Shown here piece after piece: positions 27,654 to 37,533 of a stretch of 64,000 nucleotides of DNA (the stretch's first letter is position 1; the number at the start of each line of letters is the position of its first letter). Source of the DNA: Pseudomonas fluorescens (GTDB lineage: Bacteria; Pseudomonadota; Gammaproteobacteria; Pseudomonadales; Pseudomonadaceae); the NCBI RefSeq assembly GCF_902497625.1, contig NZ_CABVGX010000014.1, positions 49,862 through 113,861 of the forward strand, written 5' to 3'. Under the pieces are notes generated by a model, which saw nothing but the letters and a program-made list of their open reading frames with translations, ran no database searches and was not told the DNA's origin. The position numbers and the translations under genes were made by a program.

Positions 27654-28601
27654 TCACATCTGTTGCTCTGCCAACGGATGCAAGCTGCGAAAAACCTCCG
27701 CCTCTTCCACCAGCCAGTCATGCACCACGCGCACGCCCGGATGACTCAGTGCACCGGGCGCGTATAGCAGCATGTAGCGTTTGTGATTGGGCACCGCGAG
27801 GCCAAATGGCACGATCAACGCCCCGCGCTCCAGCTCATCGTTGAGCAACGTTCGTCGCGCAATGGCTACACCCATTCCGGCTATGGCCGCCTCAATGGTC
27901 AGGTGATTGCGATTGAAGGTATGACCGCGCCGTACATCCGCGCCCTGGAAACCGATGGCGTCGAGATAGAACTCCCATTCCGCATATTCGTAGCTGCCGC
28001 GCCAGGCAGTGATGTCATGTAGCAGCGGGAAATGGATCAGGTCCGCCGGACCGTGCAGCGGCGGTCGGCCACGCAACAGACCAGGCGCACACACTGGAAA
28101 AATCTGCTCGTCCAGCAGGGCTGTGGATAACAGCCCGGGATAGCTGCCGTCGTTGAGGTCGATCGCCAGATCGAAATCTCCTTCATGCAACGGCACACTG
28201 CTGTCTTCGGCGACCAGGCGTAGCTGAATGTCGGGGAAGCGCTGCTGCAACCGCGGCAATCGCGGCGTCAGCCATTTGCTCAGAAAGGATGGAATTGAAC
28301 GAACGCGCAAGATACCGCTGATTATTCCTGCATCGAGCCGGCGTAATTCCGCATCGATGCTGCCGTAAGCCTCGTTGACGGTGACTGCCAGGCGCTGCCC
28401 CTGCGCACTCAACTCGACGCCTCGGGCGCGGCGATGAAACAGGCGGAACCCCAGGCGTTCTTCCAGTTGCCGCATCTGCTGGCTGACTGCCCCCGGCGTG
28501 ATGTGCAGCTCCTCGGCGCATCGCGTGAATGAGAGGTGCCGGGCAGCACAGGAAAACACGTGCAGCCAGACGTAAGTCTGCGCATGCAATTGACGACTCA
28601 T
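27654..28601 (-). CDS. LysR-family regulator, divergent to serine dehydratase
   Basis: Regulator of 315 aa with an N-terminal helix-turn-helix (residues 10-70, [46 protein letters not shown]) and an effector domain of the GcvA/DsdC type. Its start is 135 bases from the serine dehydratase start on the opposite strand. A palindrome (TTTAG-N5-CTAAA) sits just upstream of its own ATG. It probably activates the dehydratase gene in response to serine or a related amino acid. Confidence 0.88.
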   Translation of the reverse strand: MSRQLHAQTYVWLHVFSCAARHLSFTRCAEELHITPGAVSQQMRQLEERLGFRLFHRRARGVELSAQGQRLAVTVNEAYGSIDAELRRLDAGIISGILRVRSIPSFLSKWLTPRLPRLQQRFPDIQLRLVAEDSSVPLHEGDFDLAIDLNDGSYPGLLSTALLDEQIFPVCAPGLLRGRPPLHGPADLIHFPLLHDITAWRGSYEYAEWEFYLDAIGFQGADVRRGHTFNRNHLTIEAAIAGMGVAIARRTLLNDELERGALIVPFGLAVPNHKRYMLLYAPGALSHPGVRVVHDWLVEEAEVFRSLHPLAEQQM

Positions 28602-28603
28602 CG

Positions 28604-28618
28604 TTTAGTCCTGCTAAA
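28604..28618. promoter_or_regulatory. Candidate LysR operator
   Basis: TTTAGTCCTGCTAAA is a perfect 5-5-5 inverted repeat (TTTAG, spacer TCCTG, CTAAA). It contains a T-N11-A pattern and lies in the divergent spacer right at the LysR start, where autoregulation sites are usual. Confidence 0.5.
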
Positions 28619-28735
28619 GGGTATCTTAGGAATTTTCGTTGGTCACGTAGAACGCTAACGATCAGTATCGTCGACATTGCGCTCGTCCTACAAAAATGGC
28701 AGCGATTTTCTACCATTGCTTGTATAGGGTTTAGC

Positions 28736-30112
28736 ATGGCTATCAGTGTTTTCGATCTGTTTAAAGTGGGTATTGGTCCTTCAAGCTCACACACCGTCGG
28801 CCCTATGCGCGCTGCTGCAACCTTTGCTCAGGCGCTCGCCGACCAGCGAATACTCGGTGACACGCGTCGCGTTGAAATCCGCCTGTACGGTTCGCTTTCG
28901 GCTACGGGCGTCGGACATGCCACCGACCGCGCCTGCGTCATGGGCTTGATGGGCGAATGGCCGGACAGTATCGACCCTACGACCATCGATGGCCGTATCC
29001 AGGCGTTACGCGAAACCGGCGAGCTCAGCCTGGCGGGGAAGATCACCATTGCCTTTGACTGGCAGCGTGACCTGCTGCTGCTCGACGAGAGCTTGCCCTA
29101 CCACCCTAACGCCATGTCCCTGACCGCGTTCGGCGAGACCGGTGAACTGTGGGAGCAGACCTATTACTCGATCGGCGGCGGTTTCATCGTTGAAGCAGCT
29201 GAAGCCGAGTCGGGCATCGCGCCCACCAGCGACGTCGTCCTGCCATACGAATTCTCCACAGCGGTCGAGTTGCTCACGTTGTGCAACGAGCATGGCCTAC
29301 GGGTATCCGAATTGATGATGGCTAACGAACTGGCCTGGCGTAGCGAGGCCGAGATCCGGCAGGGCCTGTTGCATATCTGGTCGGTGATGCGCGAATGCGT
29401 CGAGCAGGGTCTGCGTCACGAAGGCATCCTGCCTGGCGGTCTCAATGTGCCGCGACGTGCGGCGAAACTGCACCGCAGCCTGTTGGAAATCGGCAAGCCG
29501 AATGTCATTACTTCCACGTTGTCGGCAATGGAATGGGTCAACCTGTTCGCCCTTGCCGTGAATGAGGAAAACGCCGCCGGCGGGCGCATGGTTACTGCAC
29601 CGACCAATGGCGCGGCGGGGATTATCCCGGCGGTACTGCACTACTACATGAAATTCAATCCGCACGCCTCGGACGATGACGTCGTCGCGTTCTTCCTGGG
29701 TGCCGCCGCGGTCGGCATTCTCTGCAAGAAAAACGCGTCGATTTCCGGCGCGGAGGTCGGATGTCAGGGCGAAGTCGGTTCAGCGTGCGCCATGGCGGCT
29801 GCAGGCCTGGCGGACATCCTCGGAGCGACGCCGGAACAACTCGAAAATGCTGCTGAAATCGGCTTGGAACACAATCTCGGCCTGACCTGCGATCCGGTCG
29901 GCGGACTTGTTCAGGTCCCGTGCATCGAGCGCAACGCCATCGCAGCAGTAAAGGCTATTAACGCCACGCAAATGGCCCTGCGCGGCGACGGCAAACACTT
30001 CATTTCACTTGATCGGGTAATCCGGACCATGCGCGACACCGGCGCCGATATGCACGACAAGTACAAGGAGACTTCGCGCGGTGGCCTGGCGGTGAACTGG
30101 GTGGAGTGCTGA
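28736..30112 (+). CDS. sdaA: L-serine ammonia-lyase, iron-sulfur type
   Basis: Cytoplasmic one-chain L-serine dehydratase of 458 aa that converts L-serine to pyruvate and ammonia using a [4Fe-4S] cluster. N-terminal [16 protein letters not shown] is the beta-domain signature. Cys343, Cys385 and Cys396 are the expected cluster ligands, and the last residue, Cys458 (NWVEC), fits the tail-in-mouth fourth ligand known from the Legionella enzyme, with the same numbering. The start at 28736 gives the standard [10 protein letters not shown]; the longer frame runs into the LysR gene. The divergent LysR gene probably regulates it. Confidence 0.95.
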   Translation: MAISVFDLFKVGIGPSSSHTVGPMRAAATFAQALADQRILGDTRRVEIRLYGSLSATGVGHATDRACVMGLMGEWPDSIDPTTIDGRIQALRETGELSLAGKITIAFDWQRDLLLLDESLPYHPNAMSLTAFGETGELWEQTYYSIGGGFIVEAAEAESGIAPTSDVVLPYEFSTAVELLTLCNEHGLRVSELMMANELAWRSEAEIRQGLLHIWSVMRECVEQGLRHEGILPGGLNVPRRAAKLHRSLLEIGKPNVITSTLSAMEWVNLFALAVNEENAAGGRMVTAPTNGAAGIIPAVLHYYMKFNPHASDDDVVAFFLGAAAVGILCKKNASISGAEVGCQGEVGSACAMAAAGLADILGATPEQLENAAEIGLEHNLGLTCDPVGGLVQVPCIERNAIAAVKAINATQMALRGDGKHFISLDRVIRTMRDTGADMHDKYKETSRGGLAVNWVEC

Positions 30113-30437
30113 TCGCACCGCTTGAGGACGTTTCCCTGTTCCTGCCCGAAAACGGGCAGAAATCGGCAACCCGGCTCTTTCGGCCATTACGCCCCCTGTA
30201 GCAGCTGGCGAAGCCTGCGTCTGGTTTGCGCTGCGCTCTAACGTCAAACCCGGCCGAGCCAGACGCAGGCTTCGCCAGTTGCATAGGTCATAGAACATTG
30301 TCCGACAATGTTTGCGGCATGCCCCTTGCTAGATCACCCCTGAAGGTAATCGCTGTACGAGCCGATGGTCCGGTGTTGCGAACTAATCCCGATCCCGGTC
30401 GTCAACAACTGCACGTTCAATCAGGCGGTGACGCATC
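30113..30437. other. Intergenic region holding a REP-like palindrome
   Basis: There is no gene here. The middle is a palindrome (30196-30287). The last 100 bases should hold the promoter and leader of the DUF3509 gene, but no clear -35/-10 pair was found. Confidence 0.5.
30196..30287. repeat. REP-like palindrome, TGTAGCAGCTGGCGAAGCCT type
   Basis: The left arm TGTAGCAGCTGGCGAAGCCT continues to GCGTCTGG (ends 30224). The right arm CCAGACGCAGGCTTCGCCAG (from 30259) continues to TTGCATA. The arms are near-complementary around about 34 bases. Confidence 0.85.
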
Positions 30438-30755
30438 ATGGACAACCCTTTTCAGCTCATTACCGACGCGTTTGCGCCGGATTATCAGGTCAACCTGAGC
30501 ATTCAAGGACTCGACGGCAACATCATGCTGACTCTGTCCAACAGCGGCCGCGTCGTGGCCAAACGAATGATCAGCGCCGAACAGCGCAATGACCCCAAGC
30601 GTCTGAAACGTCTGGTGCAAAGCATCCAATTTGGCATCGCCATCGAACAGGGCCACAGCGCCATGTCGATCCTCGAAGCCATGACTGACAGCGACAGTCG
30701 TAGCCTGCCGCCACCACTGAGCAAAGGTCAGCCACGACCTGCGATGGGACTTTAA
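30438..30755 (+). CDS. DUF3509 family protein
   Basis: Small cytoplasmic protein of 105 aa, with no membrane segment. It reads MDNPFQLITDAFAPDYQVNL, then MISAEQRNDPKRLKRLVQSIQFGIAIEQGHSA, which fits DUF3509, a family almost confined to Pseudomonas. Its function is unknown. Its stop overlaps the convergent psiE stop by four bases, so the two transcripts share 3' ends and no terminator lies between them. Confidence 0.82.
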   Translation: MDNPFQLITDAFAPDYQVNLSIQGLDGNIMLTLSNSGRVVAKRMISAEQRNDPKRLKRLVQSIQFGIAIEQGHSAMSILEAMTDSDSRSLPPPLSKGQPRPAMGL

Positions 30756-31252
30756 ATTTCGCCCTTCTCGACCTCGGGATGTTCGCCGGATCCCGCACCG
30801 ACCTTGCGTTGCGGGTGCTCGATCTTAACTGAAGGAAATTGTGACGAGGCATAGCGCACCACGAGGATCGCAAACGCCAGCAACAATATCCCGCCGCACA
30901 GATAAATAATCCCCAGATCGGGCGGGTTATGGTGTGACACGTTGGAGATCAGCAACCGCGTCAGTGCGGTGATCGCCACATAGATCAGAAAGCGCACAGG
31001 CATATGATTGGTCTTGAAATAGATGCCGACCATTGCCCCCAACTCGAGATAGATGAACAGCAACAGGATGTCATCGATCTTGATGTGCCCTTCTTCGAGC
31101 ATCCCCAAAAACTCCATCACCGCCGCCCACGCGGTTACTGCACCGATGGCGAACAGCGCCAGATAATGGAACGTCTCGACGAAGAGATTGCCCAGCGACT
31201 CGGCCAGTTGATGCACGTTTTGCCGTAGTTTTTCGGCCCAGTTGATTTTCAC
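30752..31252 (-). CDS. psiE: PsiE-like membrane protein
   Basis: Inner-membrane protein of 166 aa with four helices (about residues 25-50, 62-80, 86-104 and 112-132). The sequence ETFHYLALFAIGAVTAWAAVMEFLGM and IDDILLLFIYLELGAMVGIYFKTNHMPVRFLIYVAITALTRLLI matches the PsiE family (phosphate-starvation-inducible in E. coli). PsiE has no proven biochemical role. The hydrophilic C-terminal tail is longer than in E. coli PsiE. No pho box was found. Confidence 0.88.
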   Translation of the reverse strand: MKINWAEKLRQNVHQLAESLGNLFVETFHYLALFAIGAVTAWAAVMEFLGMLEEGHIKIDDILLLFIYLELGAMVGIYFKTNHMPVRFLIYVAITALTRLLISNVSHHNPPDLGIIYLCGGILLLAFAILVVRYASSQFPSVKIEHPQRKVGAGSGEHPEVEKGEI

Positions 31253-31594
31253 GGTGATACTTCCTTAGCTCGGCTCGAGCGGATGATGCGCGATGGACGT
31301 GACGGTTCTGCATGCAGAAAAAAGGCCATTCACGGCTGTGACATGATGGCGAGGCGCCCTGAAACAAGCGCCGTGGCGTTTGGTCGCACCCTGGCAGGCC
31401 TCGGATCCGCAGGGGCAGGCGGGCGCAGATTCCGTCTTGACTGCCAAACGCATCCACAGCGACCTGACAAAGCCGGAATTGCGTCTACATTGAAAAGCCA
31501 CTATCCAAACCGCAGCGATTCGCTTATCCTTTTCGCTGTATATAAATACAGTAGTCGATACAGACAACTTTTGTGAAGGCATGTGAGGTGGTGA
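31253..31594. other. Divergent intergenic region between psiE and yebG
   Basis: A 342-base spacer with no supportable gene. Its right end carries the LexA box of yebG. Nothing else of note was recognised. Confidence 0.5.
31536..31551 (+). promoter_or_regulatory. LexA box (SOS operator) of yebG
   Basis: CTGTATATAAATACAG is an exact fit to the LexA consensus CTG-TATATANATA-CAG. It lies 43 bases before the yebG ATG. Confidence 0.93.
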
Positions 31595-31939
31595 ATGGCC
31601 GTCGAAGTGGTATACCGCAGCAGCCGAGATCTGGAGCGCTTGTTCATGGATAAAGCCGAAGCTGACCGTCATGACAAAATGCTCGAGCTGGCCGAGTTGC
31701 TGGCTGAAGTGCTGCACAAAGCCGTTCCGTCCCTGACTGAACAGCAAGTAGAAGAAGCCGGGATCTACATGGCGAAAAATCGCGATGTGTTCGCCAAGGC
31801 ATTCAAGAGCCAGCCGGATGCCTTGTCCGAATTGCTGAGCGCGCCAGCCGAAGTGATCGAGCCGGTTGCAGAAGCTGAGCCTGATCAGGCGGATGTTGCG
31901 CCAGTCAAACCCGTCAAGGCTGCAAAAGCTGTGAAATAA
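31595..31939 (+). CDS. yebG: SOS-inducible protein YebG
   Basis: Cytoplasmic protein of 114 aa. MAVEVVYRSSRDLERLFMDKAEADRHDKMLELAELLAEVL aligns with the E. coli YebG N-terminus (MAVEVKYV...KKEADAYDKML). The C-terminal 30 residues are a low-complexity Ala/Lys/Pro/Val tail. YebG is a DNA-damage-induced LexA-regulon protein of unclear biochemistry, and the perfect LexA box upstream supports the call. GTGAGG precedes the start. A terminator follows 17 bases after the stop. Confidence 0.92.
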   Translation: MAVEVVYRSSRDLERLFMDKAEADRHDKMLELAELLAEVLHKAVPSLTEQQVEEAGIYMAKNRDVFAKAFKSQPDALSELLSAPAEVIEPVAEAEPDQADVAPVKPVKAAKAVK

Positions 31940-31956
31940 GCAGCTCAGAATTGAAT

Positions 31957-31990
31957 AGGCCCTGATTCGAACGGCTCAGGGCCTTTTTAA
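31957..31990 (+). terminator. Terminator of yebG
   Basis: AGGCCCTGA (31957-31965) pairs with TCAGGGCCT (31976-31984) and is followed by TTTTT. Confidence 0.93.
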
Positions 31991-32056
31991 TGGCAAGATC
32001 TTGATCAGTATCCCGCAGGAGCCGCCGCAGGCTGCGATCCTTGATGCGCACGCAGG

Positions 32057-33076
32057 TCAACGATACAAAACCCTCTGCGCCAACTCGTCCGCCACCCGCG
32101 CCGGGGAGCGCTTCTCCGCTTGGGCGTGAGCAAAGACTTCGGTCAGTCGCGAGCTTATTTTCGACAGGTGCGCGGTGATAGTGGTGAGCTCTTCGCCCCG
32201 GTGCTTGAGCGACACGTAGATCAGGCCGCCGGCGTTGATCACATAGTCGGGCGCGTAGAGGATGCCGCGCCGCTCCAACTGATCGGCAACGTCCAGATGG
32301 ATCAGTTGATTATTTGCTGACCCAGCCACCGCCGAGCAGCGCAACTGCGCGACCGTGACGCTGTTGAACACCCCGCCCAGCCCGCACGGCGCAAGAATGT
32401 CGCACGGTGTACTGAGCAGGGAATCGTTGGCAACCGGATGCGCGCCCAGTTGTTCCATGGCCAATTGCACCTTGCCGTGATCGATGTCGCTGACCAGCAG
32501 TTCGGCACCGGCGGCGTGCAACTGCTCGGCGAGAGCGAAACCGACATTGCCCAAGCCCTGGATGGCCACGCGCAGGCCTTCAAGGTTATCGCTGCCCAGT
32601 CGGGCCATCGCCGTCGCACGAATGCCCGCGAAGACACCCATGGCCGCATGGGGCGCCGGATCGCCCGCCGAGGTCGTACTGGTGACGTGTTGTGTTTGTT
32701 GGGCAATGCAATCCATGTCTGCCATCGAAGTGCCGCTGTCGATGGCGGTGATGTAGCGCCCGTCGAGCTGATTGATGCAGCGACCGAACGCTTCAAAGAG
32801 CGCGCTGCGGCTTTCCACATGGACCGGCCGCATGATCACGGCCACACCACCGCCCTGCGCAAGGCCGGCCAACGCGGCCTTGTAACTCATGCCTTGAGCC
32901 AGGCGAATAGCGTCCTCAACCGCAGACTCGTCGTCCGGATAGGACAGGTAACGGCATCCACCCAAGGCAGGTCCCAGGCGGCTGTTATGAATGGCAATGA
33001 CCGCCTTCAGCCCGGAGGTCGGGTCGACGCTCAGATGCAGCGATTCAAGGCGAGTGCTTTGCATGAGAGCGAACAT
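32057..33076 (-). CDS. Leucine/Glu/Phe/Val dehydrogenase family protein with an altered active site
   Basis: Protein of 339 aa matching branched-chain/leucine dehydrogenases, which oxidatively deaminate amino acids with NAD. The N-terminal domain has GPALGGCRYL and MSYKAALAGLAQGGGVAVI; the Rossmann motif GLGNVG is at about residues 168-173. Lys66 (in SYK), which binds the substrate carboxylate, is kept, but the catalytic base of the family, the Lys of GGGK, is Val78 here (codon GTG). The protein may be inactive as a dehydrogenase or have another role. It is a single gene, divergent from the SirB1-like gene. Confidence 0.87.
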   Translation of the reverse strand: MFALMQSTRLESLHLSVDPTSGLKAVIAIHNSRLGPALGGCRYLSYPDDESAVEDAIRLAQGMSYKAALAGLAQGGGVAVIMRPVHVESRSALFEAFGRCINQLDGRYITAIDSGTSMADMDCIAQQTQHVTSTTSAGDPAPHAAMGVFAGIRATAMARLGSDNLEGLRVAIQGLGNVGFALAEQLHAAGAELLVSDIDHGKVQLAMEQLGAHPVANDSLLSTPCDILAPCGLGGVFNSVTVAQLRCSAVAGSANNQLIHLDVADQLERRGILYAPDYVINAGGLIYVSLKHRGEELTTITAHLSKISSRLTEVFAHAQAEKRSPARVADELAQRVLYR

Positions 33077-33250
33077 CGTAAAGCTCCCGAATCACTTCTT
33101 GTCAGACGCCAGTATAGGCCTGCACCCAAAAAATGCTGAAGCGGACCGGAATAAGCGCTGCCTTTATTCAGGCTTTCAGACATAACCCTGCGCGGTACTG
33201 GACGAATGCTGCAGACGAGGCTAAAAACGAGGCATTGCCCGGAGACTTTG

Positions 33251-34054
33251 ATGACACCGCGCCAACACTTCTTCGATTGCCTGCACCGATCACCGCCTGC
33301 GCTGTTCGAGGCAGCGCTATGGATTGCAGTCGAGCACGACAAGGACGTGAATCCGCAGGCCGTCATGACGCAGTTCCAGGAACTGCATCAGCGCGTCAGC
33401 TACGGCTTGCCGATGTTGCCGGTCAGCGAACTGGCGCAACCTCTGCTGCGCCGTCTTAACGATCTGGGTTACGCCCAGGATGATTTCACGCCGCTGCGCC
33501 CGCAGGTGGCGCTGCTCGACAAGGTGCTGGAACGTCGCCGTGGTCAGCCATTGGCGCTGGGATTGATTGCACTGGAACTGGCCAGAGTGCTGGAGATTCC
33601 GCTGGTGGGAGTCAATTTTCCGGGGCATTTTCTGCTGCGGGTGCCCGGGGCCGATCACCTCCTCGACCCGTGCGGAGGCCGCCGCCTGTACCCCAACGAT
33701 TGTCGCGAATTGTTGCAACGCCAATATGGCCCGAACATGAAGCTCAGCGCAGATCATTTACTCACCGCCCAGCCGGTGCAAATGCTCCAGCGTCTGTCAC
33801 GCAACCTGCGCCAGTTGCATCTTTCCCACGATGATTACATCGGCGCGTTGATCGACGCCGAGCGGGTGCTGGAATTGGGTAACGCAAGCGCCGCGGACTA
33901 TCTGGCACGGGCCAGCCTGTATCAGCGACTCGACTGTCCGAACGCCGAGCGATTTGATCTGGAGCACGCGCTGATGCTCAGCGATGATCCGATCCAGCGC
34001 ATTCGACTGACAGAGCGACTCGGGCATTTACCCCCCAACTCAATCGTCCATTGA
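33251..34054 (+). CDS. SirB1-like transglutaminase-fold/TPR protein
   Basis: Cytoplasmic protein of 267 aa. The N-terminal part, with RRGQPLALGLIALELARVLEIPLVGVNFPGHFLLRV and LLDPCGGRRLYPNDC, is the SirB1 transglutaminase-like domain; the C-terminal part has helical repeats (residues about 180-260) like a TPR. A Cys/His pair typical of transglutaminase catalysis is not obvious in the usual place. The start at 33251 has GGAG ten bases upstream; the ATG at 33206 adds 15 unrelated residues. The cellular role is unknown. Confidence 0.83.
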   Translation: MTPRQHFFDCLHRSPPALFEAALWIAVEHDKDVNPQAVMTQFQELHQRVSYGLPMLPVSELAQPLLRRLNDLGYAQDDFTPLRPQVALLDKVLERRRGQPLALGLIALELARVLEIPLVGVNFPGHFLLRVPGADHLLDPCGGRRLYPNDCRELLQRQYGPNMKLSADHLLTAQPVQMLQRLSRNLRQLHLSHDDYIGALIDAERVLELGNASAADYLARASLYQRLDCPNAERFDLEHALMLSDDPIQRIRLTERLGHLPPNSIVH

Positions 34055-34171
34055 GCACAAGGTCCCGTAGAAGCAAGCTAGCTCGCGATTCAGCCAACGC
34101 GGTTCATCAGCCAGACCGCCCCACCGTTCATCGCGGGCAAGGCCGGCTAACACGAGTTTTGCGGTCAGCCT

Positions 34172-34807
34172 TCAAGGGGTATCTGGCTGATTGGCCGGGT
34201 GCGCCTTGATGAATGCTGGATGAACTGCGGCCAATGCCGCTACCCGACGAATCCGTGGATACGCCTCAAGGGAAATAGCGAAACGCTCAGCCGCGTACAA
34301 CTGCGGAATCAAATACACGTCTGCCAGACCCGGTTCGGCGCCAAAACAATAACCTTTGTCGCCAATCAGTTGCTCGACCGTCGCCAGCCCCTGGCTTACC
34401 CAATTGCCGATCCATTCAACCACCTGCGGTTCATCATGGCCCCACTGACGCAGCTTGTTGAGCACGCTGACGTTGTGCAGCGGATGCACATCACAACCTA
34501 TCACCGCCGCAATGCCTCGTTCACGGGCCCGCGCAGCGAGGTCTCTGGACAGCAACGGGACCTGTGGATAACGCTCTTCCAGGTACTCGATGATGGCGGG
34601 CGACTGGATCAGCAACTCGCCCTCCTCGGTGCGCAGGACCGGCACGCGCCCTTGCGGGTTGATCGCCAGATATGCGGCCTGCCGGTGCTCGCCCCCGGAC
34701 GGGGCGATCAGGTTGATCGGCAGCGCTGCAACGTCCAGTCCTTTGAGGGCCAGCGCGATACGCACACGGTACGATGACGTTGAGCGATAGTACGTGTAGA
34801 GCTGCAT
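34172..34807 (-). CDS. maiA: Maleylacetoacetate isomerase
   Basis: Glutathione-dependent zeta-class GST-like enzyme of 211 aa that isomerises maleylacetoacetate to fumarylacetoacetate in tyrosine degradation. The N-terminal thioredoxin-fold motif YYRSTSSYRVRIALALKGL carries the SSxxxR active-site signature. NPQGRVPVL and QSPAIIEYLEE (glutathione site) follow, then the helical C-terminal domain with DVHPLHN. It is the third gene of hmgA-fahA-maiA, 12 bases after fahA. Confidence 0.95.
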   Translation of the reverse strand: MQLYTYYRSTSSYRVRIALALKGLDVAALPINLIAPSGGEHRQAAYLAINPQGRVPVLRTEEGELLIQSPAIIEYLEERYPQVPLLSRDLAARARERGIAAVIGCDVHPLHNVSVLNKLRQWGHDEPQVVEWIGNWVSQGLATVEQLIGDKGYCFGAEPGLADVYLIPQLYAAERFAISLEAYPRIRRVAALAAVHPAFIKAHPANQPDTP

Positions 34808-34819
34808 GCCTCGATCCTC

Positions 34820-36124
34820 TTAGCGCGCCGGAGTCACGGTGCCGCGGCACTCGCCGAAACCGATAGACGCAAATCCTTCCCGGCTGCAGCGTGCACGCAG
34901 GATGATTTCATCACCGTCTTCGAGAAATTTGCGCACCTCGCCCGAAGCCAGTGCGATCGGCTTTTTGCCGCCCTCGGTGATTTCCAGCAGGCTGCCGAAT
35001 TGTCCATTTTCCGGCCCCGACAAGGTGCCCGACCCGAACAGATCTCCGGCCTGCAACTGGCAGCCGTTGACACTGTGGTGCGCAACCATTTGCGCCACGG
35101 TCCAGTACATGTGTTTGGTGTTGCTGGACGTCAGGCGATGGGCCGGCAGTTTTTGCTCGCGCATGGCCTCGGTAAGCAGCAGCACTTCCAGTTCGATATC
35201 AAATGCGCCGCCGGCCTGATCGCGTTTATCCAGCAAGTACGGCAAAGGCTGCGGATCGCCTTCAGGACGTGCCGGTTGCGCACGACGAAAAGGCTCCAGC
35301 GCTTCAGCCGTCACGACCCACGGCGAAATGCTGGTGATGAAGCTCTTCGACAGAAACGGACCCAGCGGCTGGTACTCCCAGGCCTGAATGTCTCGAGCCG
35401 ACCAGTCATTGAGCAGGCAGAAACCGGCAATGTGCTCGGCAGCGTCGCCGATGGCGATCGAATCGCCCATGGCGTTGCCCTGACCGATCCAGATCCCCAG
35501 TTCCAGCTCATAGTCCAGGCGCGCACACGGACCGAAGGTCGGCTCGGTTTGCCCGGCCGGCAAAGTCTGGCCTTTAGGTCGACGCACGTCGGTGCCGGAG
35601 GGGCGAATGGTCGAAGCGCGACCGTGATAACCAATCGGCACGTATTTGTAGTTCGGCAGCAGCGGGTTGTCTGGACGGAACAGTTTGCCGACGTTCTGCG
35701 CGTGCTCGATGCCGACGTAGAAGTCGGTGTAATCGTTGATTTTCGCCGGCAGGTGCATCACACAATCCGCCGCCAGTGGCAGCAGATTTGCGCCCTGTGC
35801 TTCGATCTTGCCATGCAGGGTGCTGCCCTCTGCAAACAACTCCATCAGGCGCTCGCGCAGGGCGACGCGCGCGGGGCGGCCCGATTCAAAAAAAGCATTC
35901 AACTGACCGCCACGAGTTGCTTCGACGGCGGCTTTCGCTGCGCCATCGAACAGACCGGCGTCCAGCGCCGCTTCCAGATCGAAAATATGCTCGCCGATGG
36001 CCACGCCACTGCGCGGCGCCGAACCCTGCACGCTGAACACACCCAGCGGCAGGTTTTGCAGCGGAAAATCGGCGTGATCGTTGGCGGAGGCAACCCAGCT
36101 ACGAGTGATGGAAGTCTGAGTCAT
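34820..36124 (-). CDS. fahA: Fumarylacetoacetase
   Basis: Hydrolase of 434 aa that cleaves fumarylacetoacetate to fumarate and acetoacetate, the last step of the homogentisate route. The metal-binding core is visible: DYTDFYVGIEHAQNVG, ARLDYELELGIWIG and FCLLNDWSARDIQAWEYQPLGPFLSKSF, matching eukaryotic-type FAH. It begins 3 bases after the hmgA stop and shares its operon with hmgA and maiA. Its expected regulator is the divergent IclR protein. Confidence 0.96.
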   Translation of the reverse strand: MTQTSITRSWVASANDHADFPLQNLPLGVFSVQGSAPRSGVAIGEHIFDLEAALDAGLFDGAAKAAVEATRGGQLNAFFESGRPARVALRERLMELFAEGSTLHGKIEAQGANLLPLAADCVMHLPAKINDYTDFYVGIEHAQNVGKLFRPDNPLLPNYKYVPIGYHGRASTIRPSGTDVRRPKGQTLPAGQTEPTFGPCARLDYELELGIWIGQGNAMGDSIAIGDAAEHIAGFCLLNDWSARDIQAWEYQPLGPFLSKSFITSISPWVVTAEALEPFRRAQPARPEGDPQPLPYLLDKRDQAGGAFDIELEVLLLTEAMREQKLPAHRLTSSNTKHMYWTVAQMVAHHSVNGCQLQAGDLFGSGTLSGPENGQFGSLLEITEGGKKPIALASGEVRKFLEDGDEIILRARCSREGFASIGFGECRGTVTPAR

Positions 36125-36127
36125 GGG

Positions 36128-37432
36128 TTATCTCCGGGTTGGGTCGAAAGTCGCGGGCAGGGTCGCCCAGCACGCGTCATAACTGGTTTGCAGTTGCGGG
36201 CAATCCAGCGCGAAACGGCTGGGGCGCAACACCTGGCTGGTCTCGAACATGAACGCCATGGTGTTGTCGATTTTTGTCGGTGCCAGCTCGGCATTGATCG
36301 CGCGGGTGCAGGTCTCGCCATCAGGCCCGTGAGCGCTCATGCAGCTGTGCAACGAAGCGCCGCCGGGCAGGAAGCCCTCGGCCTTGGCGTCGTATTCGCC
36401 TTTGATCAAGCCCATGAATTCGTTCATCAGGTTGCGGTGGAACCAGGGCGGACGGAAGGTTTTCTCCGCCACCATCCAGCGTGGCGGGAAGATCACGAAG
36501 TCGAGATTGGCCAGACCGTGGACACTGGTGGGCGAAGTCAGGACCGTGAATATCGACGGATCGGGATGATCGAAACTCACCGTGCCGATGGTATTGAATC
36601 GGCGCAGGTCATATTTGTAGGGCACGTTGTTACCGTGCCAGGCGACCACATTCAGCGGCGAATGATCAAGCTCGCACGCCCACAACTCACCGAGGAATTT
36701 CTGCACCAGCGTGGTCGGTTGCTTGAGGTTTTCGTAGTGCGCGACCGGGGCCAGAAAGTCTCGTGCATTGGCCAGGCCATTGCTGCCGATCGGCCCCAGG
36801 TCCGGCAGACGCAACGGCGCACCATGATTTTCCGCGAGGTACCCGCGGGCTTGCGCGTCGAGCAGTTCGATGCGGAACTTCAGACCGCGAGGCAGCACGG
36901 CAATTTCCAGCGGCTCGATTTCCAGCACGCCCAATTCGGTTACGAGACGCAGACGACCCAGTTGCGGCACCAGTAGCCATTCGCCATCAGCATTAAAAAA
37001 CACGCGCTCCATCGAGCGATTGGCGCGGTAACTGTAAATGCTGATACCGGCCGGTTTCTCCGCGCTGGAGTTGGCGACCATGCTCACCAGGCCATCAATG
37101 AAATCGGTGGGTTCGGCGGGAATCTCCAGCGGGTTCCAGCGCAGGCGATTGGGGGTCACGTCACCCAAAGGCCCGCCAGCCAATTGCCGATCCAGTTTGA
37201 CGAACGCCGGATGATTGGCTGACGGCTGAATACGGTACATCCAGGTCCGCCGTGCTTCACTGCGCGCCATGGTGAACGCGGTGCCGGAGAACAGTTCGGT
37301 GTAGAGGCCATACGGGGCTTTTTGCGGAGAGTTCTGGCCGACGGGCAGCGCGCCGGGCAACGCTTCGCTGCTGAAATGGTTGCCGAAGCCGGACTGATAG
37401 GCGAGCTCGGTCGCCGTTGAATCGAGGTTCAT
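36128..37432 (-). CDS. hmgA: Homogentisate 1,2-dioxygenase
   Basis: Non-heme Fe(II) dioxygenase of 434 aa opening the ring of homogentisate to maleylacetoacetate. The ligands His332, Glu338 ([11 protein letters not shown]) and His368 (MSAHGPDGE) match human His335, Glu341 and His371. The start was set at 37432 ([20 protein letters not shown]), which has a perfect AGGAGG upstream; the longer frame to 37474 adds 14 non-conserved residues. It is the first gene of the catabolic operon, divergent from hmgR with palindromic operators between. Confidence 0.97.
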   Translation of the reverse strand: MNLDSTATELAYQSGFGNHFSSEALPGALPVGQNSPQKAPYGLYTELFSGTAFTMARSEARRTWMYRIQPSANHPAFVKLDRQLAGGPLGDVTPNRLRWNPLEIPAEPTDFIDGLVSMVANSSAEKPAGISIYSYRANRSMERVFFNADGEWLLVPQLGRLRLVTELGVLEIEPLEIAVLPRGLKFRIELLDAQARGYLAENHGAPLRLPDLGPIGSNGLANARDFLAPVAHYENLKQPTTLVQKFLGELWACELDHSPLNVVAWHGNNVPYKYDLRRFNTIGTVSFDHPDPSIFTVLTSPTSVHGLANLDFVIFPPRWMVAEKTFRPPWFHRNLMNEFMGLIKGEYDAKAEGFLPGGASLHSCMSAHGPDGETCTRAINAELAPTKIDNTMAFMFETSQVLRPSRFALDCPQLQTSYDACWATLPATFDPTRR

Positions 37433-37507
37433 GGAGCCTCCTGAACAAGGATCAGGCAATGGCCTGTCACTCATTACAAGAGAATTGGCAGGCCCGTTTA
37501 TTTTTAT

Positions 37508-37533
37508 CGTAATTCAATTACGCATAACGTAAT
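37508..37533. promoter_or_regulatory. Candidate HmgR operator, overlapping palindromes
   Basis: Two overlapping inverted repeats share one half-site: CGTAATTCAATTACG (37508-37522) and ATTACGCATAACGTAAT (37517-37533). This gives three CGTAAT/ATTACG half-sites. They lie between divergent hmgA and hmgR and abut the -35 box of the hmgR promoter. Confidence 0.6.
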
